From an uncultured Lentisphaeria bacterium (GTDB lineage Bacteria; Verrucomicrobiota; Lentisphaeria; Victivallales; Victivallaceae), in assembly GCA_903831825.1 (NCBI GenBank), contig CAIKZE010000046.1:1-40660 (forward strand): DNA of 40,660 bases, given 5' to 3'. Positions 26,901 through 34,000 of this stretch are shown here, one piece after another. Positions within the stretch are counted from its first letter, which is position 1. Each line of letters starts with the position of its first letter. The notes under the pieces are model-generated. The model was given only the letters and a program-made list of their open reading frames with translations, searched no databases and was not told where the DNA came from. A program made the position numbers and the translations under genes.

Positions 26901-27364
26901 GTTGAGTTGCTTAAAACGCCATTATTGATTTCATTTTTTAAAACTTTTCCTGAGATTGCGGTCCATTTCATATTAGCCAGTGTTTCCAGAGGAATATTGA
27001 AAGAATAGCTTAACGAAGAATCATTGCCTTTGGCATATGCCGGAAGCATGATTTGAAAGCTCAGTTCCAATTCTTTGCCGTCGGGACTGACGGCGATTTC
27101 GCGCCTGAACGGCATCTCTTTGGCGGAACTCCATAGATTATTTATCTTCCAGCCGGCCTTGTTGGCCGCGGAGCTTTTTTCTGTCGCAAAGTTGCTGAAT
27201 GCTTTGAAATCAGGAAAGCCGATGCCGTCGCTATTGATAATTATTTTATCTCGCAGATATACTATGCCGTCATTGGCTTTATCGGCGTTGAAAACATCTT
27301 CCGCCTGCAATCCGGGCGATAACATCACTACAGCAGGGAACAGCAGTTTGAATATCAGCTTCAT
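23903..27364 (-). CDS. Large secreted putative glycoside hydrolase with amidotransferase-like domain
   Basis: The 1153-residue protein starts with a Sec signal peptide (MKLIFKLLFPAVVMLSPGLQA). The first ~430 residues look like beta-sandwich substrate-binding domains. A TIM-barrel-like centre follows: ENVNAVIVNGFLSRHTF, KKDITLVDHQDLTLLW, DGIMIDEVFFHGP (about 615-625, with a possible acidic active site) and CGCKDCRETFHRETG. About residues 820-935 (TALLFSEQSRDW, VLINSASCLGDKQIEALRDYVRNGG split) resemble the class I amidotransferase-like trimerisation domain of GH42 and related enzymes. ATG 27364 is preferred over 27370 because AAGGA then has a 6-nt spacing. It is last in the regulator-pseudopilin-hydrolase unit. 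The exact GH family is not recognised. Confidence 0.72.
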   Translation of the reverse strand: MKLIFKLLFPAVVMLSPGLQAEDVFNADKANDGIVYLRDKIIINSDGIGFPDFKAFSNFATEKSSAANKAGWKINNLWSSAKEMPFRREIAVSPDGKELELSFQIMLPAYAKGNDSSLSYSFNIPLETLANMKWTAISGKVLKNEINNGVLSNSTPDGNFIGSSVRWLAFENGDRKIVFDFNPEGVASASDYGPTVIQGLWSVRKDGKFIKCGLGRKPGISGEILNSKVIIFEGKYEDYEKRHANKTCSEVSDMPEISLFSFGSPKTGKMYQAAGTKAYSAKDGFGWLSGNDLKIETAAPSGALYSAVTGINDAAFKCMLEKPGLYLVTFRAAAFAEPSEKFSVGCNGMRIAEDLVMDKNSVKTVTWPQWIENGGATVELKGNWHISTLGFQLLQTTAEDFKFRRGFWLAEDMFEPSVMYKSRDYQKQPDFKVAIDEISLPSQKDIANAKPLVMKYEICLPDAKDTSLDWRYHAVIGSLGPSNWGNFTEYATAELAERRFSELKKENVNAVIVNGFLSRHTFPSHLDRVEENIKLLTQEAHKKDITLVDHQDLTLLWNLDSGFRVLTGHTDWLQRTVDTGLPTRGLCPVNKLFKEHYFKWITGFIKNTGIDGIMIDEVFFHGPTFCGCKDCRETFHRETGLVLPLDETSPELFNKDSVVWRTWLSWRKKAVGDWWVELRQQINKFKPDFTMLCYTTHYGYCSDFASINFGAGVTNVARACNFLGTEIMSRNVMASCRAIYAFRKAKNALRETYGTPVFGLVYPMDDWDLAYFGWAMNNMNGQITWLVTNLVKPAGKSDFINFPLNMDMKNARPVSNTALLFSEQSRDWQKDMGFAGEIIGTSETLTDNHFQHSFIFDEELKPEKLKQYKSVLINSASCLGDKQIEALRDYVRNGGNVYLSGHAGLADEMGTYRKEWPFKDVFGIAIPVPVKILKTSELVTADKENIKTLSPVNYLPTQVSDKNKSIQFLFAKSNNHQEAPIGFEANYGKGKFFYCSAQLGGNLYEPETTINKKWSFVKDEKLAKLYMSILQQATGKDPFITPANIPESVFVSVYAQPGKDGGIITMVHLLNGSGVVNKKDEDVRTKAFNPAWPELKEDLIFNLPLASISEAYAASPDFSGPKSVPYKKLENGQYQITVPKDILKSYSIIYLKL

Positions 27365-27393
27365 GTTCATTCCTTAATGATATTTTATCAGCA

Positions 27394-28155
27394 TCAGCGG
27401 TTGTCGAGTACATTCATATATTGGGGATATAGTGTCATCGGGGCATATTGCGCCTTTTGGATAGGACGGATATTGCCGGCCAGGGCCAGAATATTGCATT
27501 TCCCGTTATGATTATAATATATATTGGCCGCCGCCATATAAGCAGTAGTCCGCGGCGCCATATCTGACCATGCCATATTACCGGGACGACTTGCCTGGGA
27601 GTAACGGGTGCGCGCAAAAGTAATGTCATTGTAGTTTTCGGTAGTGGTTGCAGATGCGGCGTATGCTTCCGATATCAGGTAGAAATTATAACTGACGTAC
27701 AAGGTGCTTGCTGTGTTGGTAGAAGGATTGCGTCCGAAATTCAGCGTGTCTCCAGGGCATTGAAACATCTTCTGGAAAACACTGCCGGGACTCCGGTCCG
27801 GATTAAAGCCGTCCGCCAGCGCCTTATTTCCAAAATACCCTTTTGCAATCAGAAGATGAGCCGGATAACCTTCGGTTTTGTCGCCGGAATAATTACCGAA
27901 AGCAAAGCCTAATGTAGTAGCGGTATTGGACGCTCCGTCCGGCTTCATATTATCTCTGGCCCTGAAGTCTTTATTGTCATTCCCATACATCGAATCCGCC
28001 AGTCCAATCTGTTTCAGGTTGCCGGCACATGCAATGAAACGGGCCTCCGCTCTGGCTTTGTTCAATGCCGGCAGCAACATTGAGACCAGAATTGTGATGA
28101 TGCAGATCACAACGAGGAGTTCAATGAGCGTGAATTTCGACCTTTGATTTTTCAT
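27394..28155 (-). CDS. Pseudopilin-like protein with type IV prepilin N-terminus
   Basis: It begins [35 protein letters not shown], the processing site plus hydrophobic helix of type II secretion pseudopilins; prepilin peptidase would cut before F8. At 253 aa it fits the large lineage-specific families of such proteins in Planctomycetes and Lentisphaerae. Near the C-terminus the usual H-x9-DG signature is present in altered form ([16 protein letters not shown]), with Ala in place of Asp. AAGGAAG lies 7 nt before the ATG. It is 27 nt after the regulator and 29 nt before the secreted hydrolase, so it is probably co-expressed and may present or export the hydrolase at the cell surface (inference). 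Confidence 0.85.
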   Translation of the reverse strand: MKNQRSKFTLIELLVVICIITILVSMLLPALNKARAEARFIACAGNLKQIGLADSMYGNDNKDFRARDNMKPDGASNTATTLGFAFGNYSGDKTEGYPAHLLIAKGYFGNKALADGFNPDRSPGSVFQKMFQCPGDTLNFGRNPSTNTASTLYVSYNFYLISEAYAASATTTENYNDITFARTRYSQASRPGNMAWSDMAPRTTAYMAAANIYYNHNGKCNILALAGNIRPIQKAQYAPMTLYPQYMNVLDNR

Positions 28156-28182
28156 GGCACGACTTCCTTTCTTTTACGTTGT

Positions 28183-29289
28183 TTATAAAGATAATTGTTC
28201 AGCCGCAAGCATCGTAGATTCGCGTTCGATGACCCGGGAGCTGAATATTTGTTGTTCCGGTCTGAATTTATCTTCCAGCAGATGCTGCGCCGCAATCCGT
28301 CCTATTTCCTCATACGGAAAATCCATACTTGAAAGAGACGGAAACAGCATCTGATTGCTGCTGACTTCTCTGGTTGCCATGATTTTCACGTTTTCAGGCA
28401 GGCCTAAGCAATGATTCACGGAATGCCGCATGCGCATCATGAAAATTAAGTCAGGGTCGAGCAACAATGCATCAAACTTATTTTTCTTATAGAAACCGGC
28501 AATAATTCCGCCGATGGTTTTATCATTGGCCGCCAACGTATCCAGCCAGGCGGCGTAGCGCAGCCCGCATTTCGCCAGTCCGGATTTATAACCATCCAGC
28601 ACCGGATGATCTTTTTCCGCGATATAGTTGTGCGCCAATGCAATCCGGCGGCAGCCCCGTTCCGTCAGGAATTTCACCGCCGTCTCCATCGCATTTAGCC
28701 GGTCCATGCTTAACACGAACCATTCCTTGATGAAATCTTTATAGATATTAAAATCCGGCGCTTGGTTTTCGACAAAAGCCACCCGGCAGCCGCGCTTCGA
28801 CAGCATTGGAAACAAGTCACGATACCAGTAGCCGTTGACTACGAGCCGGCTGTCGGCATTGACGAAATCCAGCGTGTTCCAGTTAATATCATGGTCATTG
28901 TTGGTCGGAGAAACCGGCACCGCCTCCACCCGGCAACCATATTCAAACGCAACCTGGGAAACGCCTTTCAGCATCCGGCGGGTCATTTGGGTGCTGATAA
29001 ATGGGGATGTTTCGCTGAGAAGATCAGCGCACGGCAACAGAAAAGTTATATGGGTTGCCGTTTTTCTAACGCCAAGCGGGCCTATCCGGCGTCCTTTGCC
29101 TTTCAGTAATTCGATAATCTTATCGTCTTCGAGCATTGCCAGCGCCGGACGCACCGTATTCCGGGCATATGCATATTTCTTCGCCAGCTCCAATTCATTC
29201 GGCAGAAATTCTCCGGGCCGATAAAGTCCGTTCGCAATATCCCGTTTTATCGCTTCGTACAGTTCCAGTCTTTTGACAGGTTCCCGCAT
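28183..29289 (-). CDS. GntR-type HTH regulator with LacI-like sugar-sensing domain
   Basis: This is a transcription factor of 368 aa. Residues about 5-75 form a GntR winged helix (LYEAIKRDIANGLYRPGEFLPNE split, LAKKYAYARNTVRPAL, KGKGRRIG). Residues about 85-368 form a periplasmic-binding-protein-like sensor (THITFLLPC, RLVVNGYWYRD, GCRRIALAHNYIAEKD, RIAAQHLLEDKF, SRVIERES). This is the AraR-like arrangement, in which a sugar releases the protein from DNA. ATG 29289 is chosen (GAGGG 8 nt upstream) over TTG 29304. Its own promoter contains a palindrome (29327-29336), suggesting autoregulation. It heads the unit that includes the pseudopilin and the secreted hydrolase. Confidence 0.88.
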   Translation of the reverse strand: MREPVKRLELYEAIKRDIANGLYRPGEFLPNELELAKKYAYARNTVRPALAMLEDDKIIELLKGKGRRIGPLGVRKTATHITFLLPCADLLSETSPFISTQMTRRMLKGVSQVAFEYGCRVEAVPVSPTNNDHDINWNTLDFVNADSRLVVNGYWYRDLFPMLSKRGCRVAFVENQAPDFNIYKDFIKEWFVLSMDRLNAMETAVKFLTERGCRRIALAHNYIAEKDHPVLDGYKSGLAKCGLRYAAWLDTLAANDKTIGGIIAGFYKKNKFDALLLDPDLIFMMRMRHSVNHCLGLPENVKIMATREVSSNQMLFPSLSSMDFPYEEIGRIAAQHLLEDKFRPEQQIFSSRVIERESTMLAAEQLSL

Positions 29290-29321
29290 TACATGATCCC
29301 TCAATTAATTTGTTAATAATA

Positions 29322-29351
29322 GATATACAACGTTGTTCCATTAAAAGTCAA
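29322..29351 (-). promoter_or_regulatory. Regulator promoter with embedded operator
   Basis: On the minus strand TTGACT (29351-29346), an 18-base spacer and TATATC (29327-29322) form a reasonable sigma-70 promoter. The perfect palindrome ACAACGTTGT (29327-29336) sits in the spacer and touches the -10 box, where a bound GntR-type protein would block polymerase. The sites are seen; their function is inferred. Confidence 0.5.
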
Positions 29352-29528
29352 TAGGCATCCGCAAAAAAATCATTTTTTTTATAAATGCAGTGATGGTCTA
29401 TGGGGAATATTGTGGGAATAATGCGAATAAAAGTGTGTGGAGAGGTGTCGAGAGGCAAAGATAAAAGACAAAAGTAAAAAGATAAAAGTTTTAACATTAA
29501 CCAGGAATCCGGAAAACAGGGAGGAAGA

Positions 29529-29803
29529 TATACTCTATAAGGTTGAAAATTTAAAATAGATTGCGAGGATTTTGAGAATTGGTTCGTATTCTGAGAGGCT
29601 GCCGATACCGGGGTATCGAAGGCCTCGAAGAGTGCGAATCCAAACTCAAAAGATCGCAATCCCGCAGGCGCGGGACGAGTGTCTTGCGGCTGTATTTTTC
29701 CGTTCCTCCTTCAGGCGATATTCATATCGCCAATCAGCCGGATCGAAAAAATCCAATCCACAATCCGACTCGTCTATGTTAAATTTTCAGCCTTATAGAG
29801 TAT
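29529..29803. mobile_element. MITE-like 275-bp element with terminal inverted repeats
   Basis: The ends 29529-29559 and 29773-29803 are inverted copies of about 31 bp with two mismatches, beginning TATACTCTATAAGG. The interior is a series of hairpins: CGATACC-GG-GGTATCG (29603-29618), TCCCGC-N4-GCGGGA (29660-29675) and GGCGATAT-TC-ATATCGCC (29714-29731). It encodes no protein. No target-site duplication was evident at the edges, so it could also be a non-mobile repeat element. Confidence 0.55.
29660..29675. repeat. REP-like hairpin TCCCGC-N4-GCGGGA (copy 3)
   Basis: Same arms as at 58-73 and 9123-9138, with loop AGGC. It lies inside the inverted-repeat element. Confidence 0.55.
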
Positions 29804-29920
29804 AAACTATGGCGAATATTATCTCAAAACAATAGCGTCCGGATGGAAAAAATCAATGATTGCAGGATATAAACCGAAAGTTAATTTAGCATATTCATTG
29901 CAATGCTTAAATATGTCTTT

Positions 29921-30991
29921 TTAATATTTCCCGTACTTATGGACGGATTCATACATTGCCACTACATTTTCCGTGGGGGAATTGTCCTGCAGAGCATGGG
30001 TAGGGGCGAAGCAATAGCCGCCGCCAGGCATCATAATTTCCAAGGTTTTCCGGCAGTAATCAACGGTTTCGTCCGCCGTGCCATACGCCACCGGCCCGGC
30101 AGTGCTTATGCAGCCATGAAAGGCAAGCCTGCCGCCGAATTTCGACTTCAAATAGTCTGGAGCCATGTTTTTTGCCTCAGGCTGCAAAGTATCAACCACT
30201 GAAATGCCCATGTCAATAAAGTCTTCGTAGGCCCAACTGCTTGATCCGCACGAGTGAATCATCACGGGGATTTTGAAGCTTTTCGCCAAGTCCACGAACC
30301 TTTGATGATGCGGACGGATCTGCTTCCGGAAAAGCTCCATGCTGATTAGCGGAGAGTTCTGGCTGCCGAGATCCTCGCCTATCCACAGGAAGTCAATTCC
30401 GCCATCGGCCGCCTCAAGCGTGCGACGGGTTATCTCAAGCTGGATATCGACCCTGCGTTTCGTCAGAAGCATTCCCGCAGTGTCGTCAGTCACCAGATCG
30501 ATCAGAGTCTGTTCGACGCCGCGAAGCGTTCCGTTTTTGTTGATGATGTCGCAGGTTCCAGGTCCGCCGGTGCCAACTGCATATTCGCGATACAGACAAC
30601 ACAGTTCCTTGACCTTCGAGTAGTCAAAATGATCGGGATTCGGCATCGGCCACGCGGCGACCTCTTCCTCTGCGGCTTTCTCCAAAGGGAAGTCACAGAA
30701 ATCCCAGTAGCCGCCAGATCCGTGTTCGATCCATGTGCGATGGATGCCCCACTCGTCCACGAGCACATTCCGCGCAGGAATATCCTGATGCAACTTAGGG
30801 CCCGTATATGGCGGATTAATGCCGCGGAAGTCGATGCCCATGGTCTTTCTCAGCGCTTCATCGTCATCGACCTTGAGTTCGAAGTGCTTCTTGAGTTTAC
30901 TGTCGATTCCTGGATTGGCAAAGTAATTTACTGGGACTCTGTCAGTCTCCTCGTGCCTGAATGTCCTCAAGACACGTTCTTTTGAATTCAT
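29921..30991 (-). CDS. Uroporphyrinogen decarboxylase-family protein (methyltransferase-like)
   Basis: The 356-residue protein shows the UroD fold family start (MNSKERVLRTFRHEETDRVPV) and end (GGGYCFAPTHALQDNSPTEN split). The MIHSCGSS segment, with H246 and C248, matches the H-x-C metal ligands of the MtaA/CmuA-type corrinoid methyltransferases rather than true heme-pathway UroD. Such proteins often sit beside sugar-degradation genes in Lentisphaerae-like genomes. ATG 30991 is used because AAAGGG is 8 nt upstream and homologues begin with this sequence; the frame is open to 31066. It follows the 1582-residue secreted protein by 88 nt. The substrate is unknown; methylated-sugar or aromatic demethylation is a hypothesis. 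A corrinoid protein gene is not visible nearby. Confidence 0.85.
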   Translation of the reverse strand: MNSKERVLRTFRHEETDRVPVNYFANPGIDSKLKKHFELKVDDDEALRKTMGIDFRGINPPYTGPKLHQDIPARNVLVDEWGIHRTWIEHGSGGYWDFCDFPLEKAAEEEVAAWPMPNPDHFDYSKVKELCCLYREYAVGTGGPGTCDIINKNGTLRGVEQTLIDLVTDDTAGMLLTKRRVDIQLEITRRTLEAADGGIDFLWIGEDLGSQNSPLISMELFRKQIRPHHQRFVDLAKSFKIPVMIHSCGSSSWAYEDFIDMGISVVDTLQPEAKNMAPDYLKSKFGGRLAFHGCISTAGPVAYGTADETVDYCRKTLEIMMPGGGYCFAPTHALQDNSPTENVVAMYESVHKYGKY

Positions 30992-31079
30992 GATTTTTAC
31001 CCTTTTTTCAAAATGGTTTAATGGCAACATCAGATACTGGTAGTATAATTTTTTAATGACTTGCAATTCCCTCTACTTG

Positions 31080-34000
31080 CTAATTGGTTTCCTCAATTTT
31101 TACAACATCAATCCAGACTGGCGAAGCAGACATATTAACAATAGTCAAGTATGTCTCTGACACGTCAGGCGGCATTTTGAAATCAAAAGAATAGTCCTGC
31201 CATTGCCTGTTTTCACGCTGAGGGACAATAACAGAATCAGGAAATACTTTTCTCAAACTCGCATACTCCAACTCGCCATATGGAACGCTCTGAATTTTTA
31301 TAGAACCACCATCTTTCTCCGTCCTGTATTTAAGAGAAAGCCTGTAACTGGTTTCCGGCTTAAGTATCAGGCGATGCCCGGTATTAAAATACCATGGTTT
31401 CATCGGGGCTTTTTCCGGGTTTTTCCTGCTTACCCATATATTCGGGAAATCAAGTTTCCCGTCAAGGCGCAATGAATATCTGCCTTCCGCCGGGTTCGAA
31501 CTGTCCATTATCCCATCCGCATGATTGAGAAAATCCTGCGTAATTTTCGGATTGTACGCAAGGTGCGTAAACCAGTTATGTCCGATAGTTCTCCAGCCGT
31601 CAGGCGTACCCTTTCCCGCGGAATCCGTTTCGAACCCGCCATTGCGTATGGAAGGCGCAAGAAGGCATGAGTCGTTTGCGGCGAGTGTTCCGGACGCATC
31701 ATCGGCTTTGACTGTAATCGCTGACAGTTTTTTCAAACTCTGAACCCCGCGCATGGGAATACTGATGCGGCATATATCCCCGGCTCCGACAAGCGCATTT
31801 GCCGGAGCTTTTTCAAGAATAATGCCATCCGGGACGCTGTAATTCAGATTAAGCCGCATGCTTTTCCCGGAAAGATTTAAAAGATATACATCGAGTTTAT
31901 CTTCCCCTTTTTTACGCGGCCACAATGCGTGTATTCTCAATGATTCTCTTTCAGGCGCTTCAGAGGGGATCAGAATTCCCGCGAACTTAGCTTTTGGTGC
32001 CTTGAAACTGATGGCGCCGCCATCTTTTTTAAGTTCTATTTTACGAACTTCCTCCTCCTCCATTAAATATGCATACGCATTTGAGGCTTTTTCAATGATC
32101 GGATCTGTCAAGGTTATTTCAGCGTCTCCGATTTCAAATTCATTCTGGATATTTATCAGAGCCCCTTTGCGGAATGGTTCATCTGTCTTGAACCATTTGG
32201 CGGTTATTCCCGCCTTGCTTACCCTGAGATTAATGTCATCCATGAATTTCTTCATGTACATCCAGTCTTTTGTCATTTTCCTTTGAGAATAAAACTTCTT
32301 GATATTTGCCGCATGAGAAACGTCATCAAGTCTCAAAAAAAGCGCTACAAATCTGACGTATTCCTCAGGAGACCGAATATATCCTCCGCCGGGGTTGGAG
32401 TTGCCTCGAAGCAGTTTGGCCTCGGGAAAGGCATAGAGCAGAGGAGATCCATCCGCATATTCGCTCATGCCCCATAACCCGAAATCAGCAAATTGAAGGA
32501 GATAATCAGGCGAACCTTCTATTGTCAGGAAAAAATTGGGATCTTTTTTGCGCGCGGCGTCTATGGCGTCCGCATATGTCCGCGCCAAACCTTTTGCAAA
32601 AAAACCGAATTGTTTCCCATGGGAATGCGCAGTATTAAAACAATCCATATATCCGGAGGCCTCATCTGAATAAACGCCTGTTGCGCCTTCAAGTTGGCTA
32701 TAGTTTTTGACCATTCCGTTTATAATGTAATTGCGCCACTCATCGTTTGCGGGATCAAGTATCATGTCTCCGATCGGATGATATCCCCAGGCGAGCGAGT
32801 TGCCGGATTCATCTTTTATAACATTTCCAAGGCCGAATTCAACTGGCGGTATCGTTATCTTTTCCGGCAAAAGACTTTTGGGGCAACCATCAATATTATT
32901 CATTTTCCCAAAGTCGTTGAACCAGCCTTTGCATGTCCAGTAATATGAGTGATAGAACCCTTTTTTGCTCGATTGTGAATGTGCGTTCCTGAAGTCTTCC
33001 GGCGAACCGAATTTCGGATTTATCAGAGGAAATGTCGTCGCAACCTCTCCGGTGAAATGCTGGAAATATGAAGCCCCGATCCATTCCATTTCCGGAACAA
33101 GATGCGTCATATAGCGGGATGCCATACTTGATGAAACCCAGTCCCACGAACAGAGCCAGCCGTCCGCATTGCGGGCCCAGTTGCTGTTGACTCTTGAGAA
33201 ATCCATTACTGAATGCGCCCATTCACTGTAATAATCGGCGGACCGGTGCCAGTCTCCTTCATGCCAGCCGGCCGCGTAATTCATGCCGGCGCTTTTTCCG
33301 GGCTCAATCATAATTTTTTTCTTGAATCCTGTTTTCACGAACGGACTTTTTTCGTTCACAAGACTGATATAAGTTCCAATTCCATCATTGTCGCGCAGTT
33401 GTCCGGTGAAAGAACCAAGCTTGCCTGTGTAGAGGGAGAGCCATCCCATGGAATACCATCCCGGATATACGCCGGAGGTACCGAAGCCAGGGCCCACGAA
33501 AGATTTTCCCGCATTTGTTATTTGATACGGGGCACCGGGAAAATCCGCGGTCGCATGACTGGGCAAGAGCACGACTGAATAATTTCCTTCAGCGTCATCC
33601 CCTATCCTCAGTCCGGAGAAAGTGGGGAATTCGATATTGCTGAGATCCATTTTTGAATCATTTTTGATGTCAATTCCCCATGAAGGCAGTCCTTTTTCAG
33701 GCATTTTCAGTTCAACCGCCGCCTTGATTTCTCCTCCCCATAATCCATAATCCAACGTCAGAGTCGTTGAATTATTGACCTTTTCTACTTTTATGTTCTG
33801 TAAATCATTCTTTTCAGGCTCTGTCTTTATGGACTCTCTTCGCGTTGGAGAACTGTATGAAAGAGAAAAAATATTTTGTTCATGTCCGAAAGGGATTATC
33901 CATCCGGCGCTTTTCGTGTTCCACCCCATCAAGAAACCGCTTGCGGCGTCAAAAAGAATTTCCTGTTCCTGGTTGGACAGCGCTATGATGTCTTTGCCGC

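Larger units (their letters stand above)
29290..29920. other. Intergenic region between the UroD-like gene and the regulator
   Basis: No gene is seen in these 631 bases. It holds the regulator promoter with a palindromic operator (29322-29351), A-rich spacer sequence (about 29400-29525), the inverted-repeat element (29529-29803), and a 117-bp AT-rich stretch after the UroD-like stop with no clear terminator. Confidence 0.5.

Noticed and set aside
30992-31079. Cobalamin or other riboswitch before the methyltransferase-like UroD gene
   Set aside because: The 88-nt gap is too short for a cobalamin riboswitch and shows no recognisable conserved core.
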